The position numbers and the translations under genes are program-made. The notes under the pieces are model-generated. The model saw nothing but the letters and a program-made list of their open reading frames with translations. It searched no databases and was not told the DNA's origin. Positions 56,455-64,000 of a DNA stretch of 64,000 nucleotides are shown piece by piece. The DNA lies in assembly GCF_003003265.1 (NCBI RefSeq), contig NZ_PVTL01000005.1, positions 124,001 through 188,000 of the forward strand. Reading direction: 5' to 3'. Origin of the DNA: Glaciihabitans tibetensis. GTDB taxonomy: Bacteria; Actinomycetota; Actinomycetes; Actinomycetales; Microbacteriaceae. Within the stretch, counting starts at the first letter, position 1; the number at the start of each line of letters is the position of its first letter.

Positions 56455-57426
56455 ATGGCTACGCTGGCAGACGTTGCACAGCTTGCGGGAGTGTCGAAGG
56501 CGACTGCGTCGCGTGCGCTGAGCAAGCCGGAGATGGTGCTGCCGGTGACGGCCCAACGCGTCCTCGACGCGGCCACGAAGCTCGGCTTTGAACCCAACAA
56601 CACCGCGCGGTTGTTGGCTCGGGGGCGCAGTGGCGTGCTCGCGCTCGTGGTGCCGACCCTCGACAATGCCTTCTTCACTCCCATCATCGGTGGTGCGCAG
56701 CGCCGGGCAGCGGCGGCGGGGCTTCAGCTCACGGTGGCCGTGCATCCGCTGGAATCGGTGACAGAACTCGCCACCTTCGATCGCCTCGCGCGCCAGGTGG
56801 ACGGCTTCGTGGTGGTGGCGCCTCGTGGCAGCGATGACCTCATCATCGCCGCGGGCACGCTCAAACCCACCGTGCTGGTCGACCGGGAGATCGAGAGCCT
56901 TCCGTCGGTGGTCGCCGATACGGCGTCTGCGTTTGGCTCGCTCGTGGACCACTTCGTCGCCCAGGGACACACCAAAATCGCCTACATGGGCGGGCCCGCC
57001 GGGTCGTGGCAGGACCGCCAGCGCACCGCGGCCGTGGTCGCCGCAGCCTCCGGGCGCGCCCACCTCGACGTGCTCGGCCCCTATCCATCGACGTTCGCAG
57101 CCGGTCTGTCCGCCGCCGTGGCGGTGCGGGCATCCGGGGCGACCGCGGTCATTCCCTACGCGACCGCTATCGGACTCGGTGTGCAGTACCAGTTGCTTGC
57201 GTCTGGCGACATCCACCCGCCCCTCGTGATCAGCTCGGAACGCGCGATCGTCGACGCCCTGGGGCTGCCCGGCGTCCCGGCGATCGATGTGGACGGCGAA
57301 GAACTCGGCAGGCGTGCGACGGAGGTGCTCCTGGAACGAATCGAGTCCCCCGGCGCGCCACCATCACACGAGCGGCTCGGCGTTCCTATCTACTGGAGCG
57401 GCGCCGACGAGGTCGAGCTGCGCTAG
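56455..57426 (+). CDS. LacI family transcriptional regulator
   Basis: A 323-residue repressor with an N-terminal HTH (TLADVAQLAGVSKATASRAL, about 3-22), a hinge helix (NNTARLLARGRSG) and a periplasmic-binding-protein-like sensor domain. The ATG at 56455 with AAAGGA six nt upstream is preferred over in-frame ATGs at 56413, 56431 and 56434. It is divergent from the importer operon and probably controls it, with the transported compound or its deaminated product as the likely effector. Confidence 0.9.
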   Translation: MATLADVAQLAGVSKATASRALSKPEMVLPVTAQRVLDAATKLGFEPNNTARLLARGRSGVLALVVPTLDNAFFTPIIGGAQRRAAAAGLQLTVAVHPLESVTELATFDRLARQVDGFVVVAPRGSDDLIIAAGTLKPTVLVDREIESLPSVVADTASAFGSLVDHFVAQGHTKIAYMGGPAGSWQDRQRTAAVVAAASGRAHLDVLGPYPSTFAAGLSAAVAVRASGATAVIPYATAIGLGVQYQLLASGDIHPPLVISSERAIVDALGLPGVPAIDVDGEELGRRATEVLLERIESPGAPPSHERLGVPIYWSGADEVELR

Positions 57427-57488
57427 CGATGGCGCCGACGGGGTCGCACTGCGTTAGCGAGGGCCGATGAGGTTGAGCTGCTTAGCGA
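57400..57488. repeat. Three imperfect 28-30 bp repeats across the lacI and holin-like stop codons
   Basis: Copies at 57400-57429, 57431-57460 and 57461-57488 share the pattern GCCGA-GAGGT-GAGCTGC-TTAGCGA. Copy 1 spans the lacI-type stop and copy 3 spans the stop of the convergent gene. Each copy therefore repeats the coding end of the regulator. Confidence 0.85.
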
Positions 57489-57880
57489 CGGCCGATGAGC
57501 GGGCGCAGGAGGATTCCGATGAGCCAGCTGAGCAGCGCCAGCACGAGTGCGCCGAGTACTCCCCAGCCAAACCCGTCAACCTGAAGGCCGAAACCGAGCA
57601 GGCTCGTGAGCCAGGCGACCAGCATCAGCAGGAGCGCGTTGACCACGAGCGAGATCAGGCCGAGCGTGATGATGTAGAGCGGGAAAGCCACGATCCGAAT
57701 GAAATTGCCGATCAGGCCGTTGACAACTCCGAAGAGCAGCGCCACGAGCAGGTAGGTGAGCACGAGCTCGAGCGTTCCGCCCGGGGCAAAGGGAACCACG
57801 CGCACTCCCTCGCTCACGATGATCGTGGTGAGCCAGAGGGCAACCGCATTGATAAGCAGGCGCACGAGGAATCTTGTCAT
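57482..57880 (-). CDS. Phage holin family-like four-helix membrane protein
   Basis: A 132-residue protein with four hydrophobic helices (about 5-22, 30-50, 58-80 and 95-120). The repeated pattern ([34 protein letters not shown] region) matches the widespread phage holin family 4 (DUF) membrane proteins of actinobacteria. This is a family name rather than evidence of phage origin. The ATG at 57880 follows a CATAGT box by 6 nt, so it may be leaderless. The function is unknown. Confidence 0.85.
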   Translation of the reverse strand: MTRFLVRLLINAVALWLTTIIVSEGVRVVPFAPGGTLELVLTYLLVALLFGVVNGLIGNFIRIVAFPLYIITLGLISLVVNALLLMLVAWLTSLLGFGLQVDGFGWGVLGALVLALLSWLIGILLRPLIGRR

Positions 57881-57916
57881 GCGACCACTATGCACCGCCG
57901 CATCTGGTGTCGCAAT

Positions 57917-57929
57917 TAGGCTGGCACGT
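57917..57929 (+). promoter_or_regulatory. Leaderless-type -10 box before the HisC-like gene
   Basis: TAGGCT (57917-57922) is followed by 7 nt and then the GTG start at 57930. The divergent gene start is about 50 bp away. Confidence 0.4.
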
Positions 57930-59021
57930 GTGAACTCCCCCCGCGTGCGGCTTCGTGCCGATATCGAAGCCATGGCCCCGTACCGTCAAGGCAAGCCTGC
58001 CGCTGCAGATGCATTCAAGTTGTCATCCAACGAGAATCCGTTCGAGCCGCTGCCCGCCGTGCTGGCCGCGATCGCCGGCGCGACCGTCAACCGGTACCCG
58101 GACGCCTCCGCGGCAGAGCTCCGCGGGCGCCTCGCCGAGAAGTACTCCGTCACGCCGGAGCAGATTCACGTGGGTTCGGGGTCGGTCGCGCTCCTTGCCC
58201 AGTTCATCGCGGCCGCGGCATCCCCCGGTGACGAAGTCATGTACAGCTGGCGCAGCTTCGAGGCCTATCCCAATCTCGTCACCGTCGCCGGCGCAACGAG
58301 CGTCACGGTTCCGAACACCGCCGACCACCGCCACGACCTGCCCGCGATGGCCGCCGCCGTCACCGACAAAACGCGCGTGATTCTGGTCTGCAGCCCAAAT
58401 AACCCCACGGGCGCCATCGTGACCCTCGACGAGTTCGAGCGGTTCATGGCCCTTGTGCCGTCGACCGTGCTCGTGCTGCTCGACGAGGCCTACATCGAGT
58501 TCGTGTCGGATCCGTCCGCGGTACGCGGCATCCCCCTCCTCACCACCTACCCGAATCTGGTAGTTCTCCGTACATTCTCGAAAGCGTATGGGCTTGCCGG
58601 GCTGCGGGTGGGCTATGCGATCGGAGCGGAATATTTGATGGATGCCGCGCGGGCAGCAGCCATCCCGCTTTCGGTCATCGACCATGCGCAACGCGCGGCC
58701 ATTGCGTCTCTCGATTACGAGGATGAGCTGTTCGACCGGGTCGCTCAGATCTCGGAGCTGCGCGACAGCCTGTGGCAGGCTCTGCGCGAGCAGGGCTGGG
58801 ATATTCCGCGGCCCCACGGCAACTTTTTGTGGCTGCCCACCGGGGCCGATACCGCCATGGCGGCCGCAGTATTTGCGCGCAACGGCATCGTGGTGCGTGC
58901 CCTCGGCGACGGCGTTCGCGTCAGTGTGGGAGAGTCCGCGGCTGTGGACAAACTCCTAACCTCGTCGGCGGAGGTTGTGCACAACCTCCGAACGGGCGCC
59001 GCTCGAGCCACGTTAGATTAG
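57930..59021 (+). CDS. HisC-type histidinol-phosphate/aromatic aminotransferase
   Basis: A 363-residue PLP enzyme. Signatures are [43 protein letters not shown] and the PLP Lys in [15 protein letters not shown]. Members of this family near 2-oxoacid dehydrogenase genes often act on aromatic or branched amino acids rather than in histidine synthesis. Supplying a keto acid to the adjacent complex fits the context, but the specificity is not proven. The start is GTG; an ATG-initiated frame at 57756 overlaps the divergent gene and is not preferred. Confidence 0.87.
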   Translation: MNSPRVRLRADIEAMAPYRQGKPAAADAFKLSSNENPFEPLPAVLAAIAGATVNRYPDASAAELRGRLAEKYSVTPEQIHVGSGSVALLAQFIAAAASPGDEVMYSWRSFEAYPNLVTVAGATSVTVPNTADHRHDLPAMAAAVTDKTRVILVCSPNNPTGAIVTLDEFERFMALVPSTVLVLLDEAYIEFVSDPSAVRGIPLLTTYPNLVVLRTFSKAYGLAGLRVGYAIGAEYLMDAARAAAIPLSVIDHAQRAAIASLDYEDELFDRVAQISELRDSLWQALREQGWDIPRPHGNFLWLPTGADTAMAAAVFARNGIVVRALGDGVRVSVGESAAVDKLLTSSAEVVHNLRTGAARATLD

Positions 59022-59026
59022 GACTC
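59014..59026 (+). promoter_or_regulatory. Leaderless-type -10 box before the E1-alpha gene
   Basis: TAGATT (59014-59019) lies 7 nt before the E1-alpha ATG and overlaps the end of the HisC-like gene. It may allow separate transcription of the dehydrogenase genes. Confidence 0.35.
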
Positions 59027-60151
59027 ATGTCTTACACCGAGGCGACGATCCAGCTCTTGAATCCCGAGGGCTCGCTCGTCACCAGTGACGCGTCCGCCGA
59101 ATACCTCCCCTACATCGACGCGCTCAGCGACGAACAATTGCGCGAGTTCCACCGCCAGATGGTGGTGGTGCGGCGCTTCGACGAAGAGGCCGCGAACCTG
59201 CAGAAGCAGGGCCAGATGGGCCTGTGGGTGCCGAGCATCGGGCAAGAGGGCGCCCAGGTGGGATCCGGCTTCGCCGCGCGCGCGCAGGACCACATCTTCC
59301 CGGCCTACCGCGAGCACGCGGTTGCGCGGATTCGCGGGGTCGACGTGCTCGACATCGTCAAGCTGCTGCGCGGAACCACCCACGGCGGCTGGAATCCGGC
59401 CGAGCACGGCAATTTCCACCTGTACACGCTCGTCATCGCCGCCCACACGCTGCACGCCACGGGCTACGCGATGGGGATAGCGCTCGACGGCAAGTCCGGA
59501 ACGGGCAACCTCGACGCCGATGAGGCCGTCATTGTGTACTTCGGCGACGGCGCGACCAGCCAGGGCGACGCCAGCGAGTCCCTGGTCTTCGCGGCGAGCT
59601 TCCAGACGCCGCAGGTGTTCCTTCTCCAGAACAATCACTGGGCGATCTCGGTTCCCGTCTCCACCCAGTCGCGTACTCCCCTGTACCTGCGGCCCTCCGG
59701 CTTCGGTATTCCTGGGGTGCAGATCGACGGAAACGATGTGCTGGCCAGCTACGCGGTCACGCGCAAGAACCTGGACGATGCCCGCGCCGGTGCGGGCCCG
59801 CGTTACATTGAGGCGCTGACCTACCGAATCGGTGCGCACACCTCCAGCGACGACCCGACGAAGTACCGCAAGGACTCCGAACTCGACTACTGGCGCCAGC
59901 GGGACCCGATTCCGCGGTTCGAGGCCTTCCTCCGCAGCCGTGGCGAGGGTGACGCGTTCTTCGAAGAAGTTCGGGTCGAAGCGGAGGATCACGCCGCAGA
60001 CATCCGCCGACGCACCTTCGAAATTCAGGACCCGGGCACCTCGCTGATCTTCGACCACGTGTATTCGGAGCCCCACCCGCTCGTGGTGGAGCAAAAAGCA
60101 TGGCTTGCGGCGTACGAAAGCGCTCTTGATGAGAACGGTGCCCAGGCATGA
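59027..60151 (+). CDS. 2-oxoacid dehydrogenase E1 alpha subunit (pyruvate/branched-chain type)
   Basis: A 374-residue TPP enzyme subunit that decarboxylates a 2-oxoacid. The TPP motif GDGATSQGDASES through LLQNNHWAISVP (GDG-X(n)-NN) is intact, as are GLWVPSIGQEGAQVG and the phospho-loop region YRIGAHTSSDDPTKYR. The start at 59027 removes an 85-residue extension that overlaps the aminotransferase gene. The genes E1-alpha, E1-beta and E2 are contiguous, with a 4-bp overlap to E1-beta. The substrate could be pyruvate or branched-chain keto acids; no E3 is nearby. Confidence 0.92.
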   Translation: MSYTEATIQLLNPEGSLVTSDASAEYLPYIDALSDEQLREFHRQMVVVRRFDEEAANLQKQGQMGLWVPSIGQEGAQVGSGFAARAQDHIFPAYREHAVARIRGVDVLDIVKLLRGTTHGGWNPAEHGNFHLYTLVIAAHTLHATGYAMGIALDGKSGTGNLDADEAVIVYFGDGATSQGDASESLVFAASFQTPQVFLLQNNHWAISVPVSTQSRTPLYLRPSGFGIPGVQIDGNDVLASYAVTRKNLDDARAGAGPRYIEALTYRIGAHTSSDDPTKYRKDSELDYWRQRDPIPRFEAFLRSRGEGDAFFEEVRVEAEDHAADIRRRTFEIQDPGTSLIFDHVYSEPHPLVVEQKAWLAAYESALDENGAQA

Positions 60152-61131
60152 GCGACATCCAGACTCTCCCCCTCGCCAAGGCGATCAACGCGGGACTGCG
60201 CCAGGCGATGCTGGACGACCCCAAGGTTTTGCTGATGGGCGAGGATATTGGCCCTCTCGGCGGAGTGTTCCGGGTCACAGAGGGCCTGCAGGCTGAGTTC
60301 GGTGCGAAGCGCGTTATTGACACACCCCTTGCCGAAGCGGGGATCATCGGGTCGGCGATCGGGCTCGCGATGCGCGGCTACCGTCCGGTCTGCGAGATCC
60401 AGTTCGACGGCTTCATCTTTCCCGGGTTCAACCAGATCACGACACAGCTCGCCAAGCTGACGAACCGGCACGAGGGCCAGATCCAGATGCCGGTGGTGAT
60501 CCGGGTGCCGTACGGCGGGCACATCGGCGCAGTGGAGCACCACCAGGAAAGCCCCGAGGCGCTGTTTGCGCACACCGCGGGTCTGCGGTTGGTCAGCCCC
60601 TCCACCCCGAATGACGCGTACTGGATGATTCAGGAGGCCATCGCGAGCAACGACCCCGTGATGTTCTTCGAGCCGAAGGGTCGCTACTGGCCGAAGGGCC
60701 CGGTCGACTTCTCGGCCAGCTCCGCGCCGCTGCACTCCACTCGCGTGGTGCGGGAAGGAACCGAGGTCACCCTCCTGGGGCACGGCGCGATGCTCAGCGT
60801 TCTTCTCGAGGCGGCCGACATCGCCGCCGACGAGGGCACGAGCATCGAAGTCATCGACCTGCGCTCGATCTCCCCCATCGACTACGGTCCGATCCTCGCG
60901 TCGGTGCAGAAGACCGGCCGGCTGGTTGTCGCGCAGGAGGCTCCCGGTTTCGTCAGCGTCGGCTCCGAAATTGCCGCCACCGTGACCGAGCGGGCGTTCT
61001 ATTCCCTCGAGGCTCCCGTGCTGCGGGTCACCGGCTTCGACACACCGTTCCCTCCCGCAAAACTCGAGACCATTTATCTGCCAGACGCCGACCGCGTGCT
61101 CGAAGCCGTCGACCGCGCCCTGGCGTACTAA
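60148..61131 (+). CDS. 2-oxoacid dehydrogenase E1 beta subunit
   Basis: A 327-residue transketolase-like subunit. The signatures [51 protein letters not shown] and [20 protein letters not shown] are present. It forms a heterotetramer with the alpha subunit and provides part of the TPP site. It is 11 bp before the E2 gene. Confidence 0.94.
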   Translation: MSDIQTLPLAKAINAGLRQAMLDDPKVLLMGEDIGPLGGVFRVTEGLQAEFGAKRVIDTPLAEAGIIGSAIGLAMRGYRPVCEIQFDGFIFPGFNQITTQLAKLTNRHEGQIQMPVVIRVPYGGHIGAVEHHQESPEALFAHTAGLRLVSPSTPNDAYWMIQEAIASNDPVMFFEPKGRYWPKGPVDFSASSAPLHSTRVVREGTEVTLLGHGAMLSVLLEAADIAADEGTSIEVIDLRSISPIDYGPILASVQKTGRLVVAQEAPGFVSVGSEIAATVTERAFYSLEAPVLRVTGFDTPFPPAKLETIYLPDADRVLEAVDRALAY

Positions 61132-61142
61132 GGACTGCACTG

Positions 61143-62549
61143 ATGGCGAACTTAGAATTCCTCCTCCCCGACGCGGGCGAGGGTCTGACCGAGGCCGAAA
61201 TCGTCAGCTGGCGCGTAAAGCCGGGTGACACGGTCGCGGTCAACGACATCCTCGTGGAGATCGAAACCGCGAAGTCGCTTGTCGAACTCCCGTCGCCGTT
61301 TGCCGGGGTGGTTGCCGAAATTCTCGTTGAAGAGGGGCAGACGGTGGATGTCGGGACGGTGATCATCACCGTTGCCGGTCCTGGGTCCGCGGCATCCGCT
61401 TCATCGAATGCGCCTGGCGCCTCCGCTGGCCCTGCACCTGCCAGCATTCCCTCCGAGGAATCTGTCGCGCTGGTAGCAGATGCCGCAAGCAGCATATCTT
61501 CGGAGGCGACCGCTGTCGGATCTGCCGCGGAGGACAAGCCGGGCGCGGTTCTGGTGGGCTACGGCACCAAGACTCATGCCGGATCGCGCCGACGCCGCGG
61601 AGGCGCCGCTGCGGCGTCGACAACCAGCACCCCGCCGTCGACCCCCGCCGCTCCCCCGCGGCCGCTGTCTGTTCCTGCGGCGTCGTCCGCCGTCGTCATC
61701 GCGAAGCCGCCGATTCGCAAGCTTGCGAAGGACCTCGGAGTCGACCTGTCGCTCGTCGTTCCGACGGGGCTCGCGGGCGAGACGACGCGCGACGATGTCG
61801 TGCGCCAGGCCAAGCAGGCGAGCGTCTTTCGCAACATCCAGACGCCCGAGTGGAGTGACGAGCGCGAGGAGCGCATCCCGGTAAAGGGCGTCCGCAAGGC
61901 GATCGCCGCCGCGATGGTGAACAGCGCGTTCACCGCTCCCCACGTGAGTCTGTTCGTCGATGTCGATGCCACCCGCACGATGGAGTTCGTAAAGCGTCTG
62001 AAAAACTCGACGGACTTCGCCGGGGTGCGCGTCTCTCCCCTGCTGATCATGGCCAAGGCAATCATCTGGGCGTCCCGTCGCAATCCCACGGTCAACTCCG
62101 CCTGGACCGACAAAGAGATCATCGTGCGGCACTACGTCAACCTCGGCATCGCGGCCGCGACACCGCGCGGGCTCATCGTTCCGAACGTCAAGGACGCGCA
62201 GAGCCTGTCCCTGTTGCAGCTCGCGACCGCGCTGGAGCAGCTCACGATCACCGCGCGTGACGGCAAAACCACTCCGGCGGACATGGCGAACGGCACGATC
62301 ACCATTACCAATATCGGATCGTTCGGGATGGACACCGGCACGCCCATCCTCAACTCGGGCGAGGTTGCGATCGTTGCCCTCGGAACGATCAAGCCGAAGC
62401 CGTGGGTGGTCGACGGCGAGGTGCGTCCCCGCCTGGTCACCACCATCGGCGCGAGTTTTGACCACCGAGTGGTTGACGGAGACGTGGCCAGCCGGTTCCT
62501 GGCGGACGTTGCGAGCGTTATGGAGGAGCCGGCACTACTCCTGGACTGA
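61143..62549 (+). CDS. 2-oxoacid dehydrogenase E2, dihydrolipoamide acyltransferase
   Basis: A 468-residue core subunit. The lipoyl domain (about 1-77) carries the lipoyl Lys K44 in [12 protein letters not shown] long Ala/Pro/Ser linker (about 80-180) leads to a peripheral-subunit-binding domain (about 181-218; [17 protein letters not shown]). The catalytic domain follows, with DHRVVDGD (H441, D446, G447). One lipoyl domain only is present. The substrate specificity is the same uncertainty as for E1. Confidence 0.94.
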   Translation: MANLEFLLPDAGEGLTEAEIVSWRVKPGDTVAVNDILVEIETAKSLVELPSPFAGVVAEILVEEGQTVDVGTVIITVAGPGSAASASSNAPGASAGPAPASIPSEESVALVADAASSISSEATAVGSAAEDKPGAVLVGYGTKTHAGSRRRRGGAAAASTTSTPPSTPAAPPRPLSVPAASSAVVIAKPPIRKLAKDLGVDLSLVVPTGLAGETTRDDVVRQAKQASVFRNIQTPEWSDEREERIPVKGVRKAIAAAMVNSAFTAPHVSLFVDVDATRTMEFVKRLKNSTDFAGVRVSPLLIMAKAIIWASRRNPTVNSAWTDKEIIVRHYVNLGIAAATPRGLIVPNVKDAQSLSLLQLATALEQLTITARDGKTTPADMANGTITITNIGSFGMDTGTPILNSGEVAIVALGTIKPKPWVVDGEVRPRLVTTIGASFDHRVVDGDVASRFLADVASVMEEPALLLD

Positions 62550-62813
62550 TCGCCGCCGTCTGGAGCCAGTGGACAGCAATCAGCGAGTGGACAGCAATCA
62601 TCACGCGGGCGCCTCGACCGGGCAGCAACTGTCGAGCCGCCCCGTTGACCGGACAGCACCCGACCGTGTTCGGGCCGGAACCGCTCGAGACCTGGCCGCT
62701 CGGCGGCGTCGTGCTGCCCGAATCGTCGTGAACTGCCCGCTGGGAGGGGCAGAGGCGCCACGGGCGCAACAACCGAGACACTGGACAGACGCGGGGCGCG
62801 CATGGGACGTCGC

Positions 62814-62898
62814 CGACGACCTGGCTGGTCCGACGACCTGGCTGGTTCGACGACCTCGATGTTCCGACGACCTCGATGTTCCGACGACCTCGATGTTC
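62814..62898. repeat. Five 17-bp tandem repeats
   Basis: Units at 62814, 62831, 62848, 62865 and 62882 all start CGACGACCT. The first two continue GGCTGGTY and the last three CGATGTTC, so the array consists of two sequence variants in blocks. A partial sixth unit follows. The 17-bp period is not a multiple of three, so it is not coding. Confidence 0.95.
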
Positions 62899-62944
62899 CG
62901 ACATATTGGATGGCCGGGACAACCGTCACGGCGGTCGCCTCGAT

Positions 62945-62972
62945 TTGCGAAGCTGGCGAGCTCCCCTATAGT
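62945..62972 (+). promoter_or_regulatory. Candidate znuA-like gene promoter
   Basis: TTGCGA (62945-62950) and TATAGT (62967-62972) are spaced by 16 bp. The -10 box directly abuts the Zur-like palindrome. Confidence 0.5.
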
Positions 62973-62987
62973 TGATAACGGATATCA
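62973..62987. promoter_or_regulatory. Zur/Fur-like operator
   Basis: TGATAACGGATATCA has perfect 5-bp arms TGATA/TATCA around a 5-bp centre. It directly follows the -10 box of a zinc-type ABC gene, the expected place for Zur repression under zinc sufficiency. Assignment rests on palindrome shape and context. Confidence 0.6.
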
Positions 62988-63024
62988 TTACGGTGTCCTC
63001 CTACGACTCTAGAAAGTCCCCACC

Positions 63025-64000
63025 ATGCGCCTCCCCGTATCCCTCAGCTTCGCTACCGCAGGCGTCGCCCTCACTGCGCTCGCGCTTTCCGGATGTGCGA
63101 GCACACCCGCCGCATCCGCGGACGGCACCGTTCACATCGTCGCGTCGACCAACGTCTACGGCGATATTGCCGAGCAGATCGGGGGCGACCTCGTCACCGT
63201 CACCAGCTTCATCACCGGCGCCGCGCAGGACCCGCACAGCTACGAGGCCTCGGCCCAGGACCAGCTCGCCCTCTCGAAGGCGTCGATCGTCATCGAGAAC
63301 GGGGGCGGTTACGATCCCTTCATCGACACCCTGCTCGACGCCGCCAGCAACGATGACGTTGCAGTGATCAACGCGTCCGAGGTGTCCGGGCTGCTCGACG
63401 GCGATGACGAGCACGCAGATGACGAGCACGCAGACGAGGCCAGCACCGGCGAGGCGAGCACCGACGAGGCCAGCACCGACGAGCACACCGAGGACGACGG
63501 CCACGACCACATCGAGGGCTTCAACGAGCACGTCTGGTACAGCTTCCACGGCGTGGAGCGCGTCGCCGAGGCCATTGCCACCGAGTTGAGCACCGTCGAC
63601 GCGGACAACGCCGACACCTACGAGGCAAACCTCGCCGCGTTCGTCGAGAAGATCGCCACCCTCGAGGCAGACGCGGAAACGCTGCGCGCAAACACCGCCG
63701 GCCTGGGCGCGGCTATCACCGAGCCCGTGCCGCTGTACCTGCTCGAAGAAGTCGGCCTGACGAACAGGACCCCGGACGAGTTTTCTGAGGCAATCGAAGA
63801 GGGAACGGATGTCGCGCCGCTGGTGCTTCAGCAGACGCTCGCTCTCTTCGAGGGCACCGACGTTGCGCTGCTTGCATACAACGAGCAGACCGCCGGGGCA
63901 GAGACCGAGCAGGTGCGGGATGCCGCGGACGCCGCGGGCATCCCGGTGGTCTCGTTCAGCGAGACGCTCCCGGATGGAGCAGACTACATTTCGTGGATGA
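63025..64000 (+). CDS. Zinc/manganese-type ABC substrate-binding lipoprotein (ZnuA-like), 3' truncated by window edge
   Basis: The first 325 residues of a metal-binding receptor. The signal peptide has lipobox LSGC (C24). The cluster A-I features include VASTNVYGDIAEQIGG and DPHSYEASAQD with a metal-ligand His. An acidic, His-containing low-complexity loop (about 130-170; repeated DEHAD and ASTDE units) precedes NEHVWYS with another metal His, as in ZnuA. The frame is open at the window end. The Zur-like box upstream points to zinc. A weak Shine-Dalgarno (AGAAAG) lies 7 nt before the ATG. Confidence 0.9.
   Translation, partial: MRLPVSLSFATAGVALTALALSGCASTPAASADGTVHIVASTNVYGDIAEQIGGDLVTVTSFITGAAQDPHSYEASAQDQLALSKASIVIENGGGYDPFIDTLLDAASNDDVAVINASEVSGLLDGDDEHADDEHADEASTGEASTDEASTDEHTEDDGHDHIEGFNEHVWYSFHGVERVAEAIATELSTVDADNADTYEANLAAFVEKIATLEADAETLRANTAGLGAAITEPVPLYLLEEVGLTNRTPDEFSEAIEEGTDVAPLVLQQTLALFEGTDVALLAYNEQTAGAETEQVRDAADAAGIPVVSFSETLPDGADYISWM

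Larger units (their letters stand above)
62550..63024. other. Repeat-containing intergenic region between E2 and znuA-like gene
   Basis: About 475 bp without a convincing gene. It begins with a near-duplicated AGTGGACAGCAATCA segment (62568-62600), contains a 17-bp tandem array (62814-62898) and ends with a metal-responsive promoter (62945-62987). The E2 transcript appears to lack a strong hairpin terminator here. Confidence 0.6.

Noticed and set aside
57482..57880. Evidence of prophage because of the holin family name
   Set aside because: Four-helix proteins of this family are common chromosomal genes in actinobacteria. No other phage gene, integrase or attachment site lies nearby.

Overview
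The window is 64 kb of GC-rich chromosome around the replication origin of an actinobacterium, most likely a Microbacteriaceae (Micrococcales) member. The main evidence is gene order: pstP-rodA-pbpA-pknA-pknB, crgA, ppiA, tRNA-Ile/tRNA-Ala beside DUF3566-gyrA-gyrB, dciA-recF-gnd-dnaN-dnaA, rpmH-rnpA-yidD-yidC-jag-rsmG-parA-parB, then trxA-trxB-murJ-DUF6049 and cca. The gnd gene between recF and dnaN and the PASTA kinase cluster are actinobacterial traits. The genus cannot be resolved from the sequence alone.

Layout. 1-7217: cell-envelope growth and signalling operon (PP2C phosphatase, cut by the left edge; RodA; class B PBP; two PASTA Ser/Thr kinases). 7271-8867: class E sortase, a 52-residue membrane protein and a class I glutamine amidotransferase on the minus strand. 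8960-11400: crgA, then ppiA and two tandem rhomboid proteins, one of which has lost its catalytic His. 11537-13490: a basic coiled membrane protein, two tRNAs and DUF3566. 13483-24116 (minus): gyrA, gyrB, dciA, recF, gnd, dnaN, dnaA. DnaA boxes lie on both sides of dnaA, so oriC is probably split around it. 24408-27417 (plus): ribosomal protein L34, RNase P protein, YidD, YidC, Jag, RsmG. 27418-29973: about 2.5 kb without a credible gene, containing parS sites and a strong G-quadruplex motif. 29974-32009: parA-parB. 32158-40071: Ddl-like ligase, PLP aminotransferase, thioredoxin system, MurJ flippase and a DUF6049 protein preceded by a possible leaderless leader peptide. 40071-46341: cca, inositol-phosphate synthase, rpsF-ssb-rpsR-rplI and dnaB. 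A DnaA-box cluster beside AT-rich DNA lies just upstream of dnaB. 46397-51243: small membrane proteins, purB, a low-molecular-weight phosphatase, and a two-gene WXG-like protein plus alpha/beta-hydrolase module. 51308-57426: a polyamine-type ABC importer with an adenosine-deaminase-like enzyme, divergent from a LacI regulator with candidate operators. 57482-62549: holin-like protein, HisC-type aminotransferase and a three-subunit 2-oxoacid dehydrogenase. 63025-64000: zinc-type ABC substrate-binding lipoprotein, cut by the right edge, behind a Zur-like box.

Themes that annotation tends to miss. (1) Convergent gene junctions repeatedly carry imperfect direct repeats that span one or both stop codons. 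(2) Several genes have a TAnnnT box 6-8 nt before the start codon, which suggests leaderless mRNAs. (3) DnaA boxes occur at four separate places. (4) The parS sites are packed into a gene-free segment next to parA. No rRNA, CRISPR array, insertion sequence or prophage was seen.
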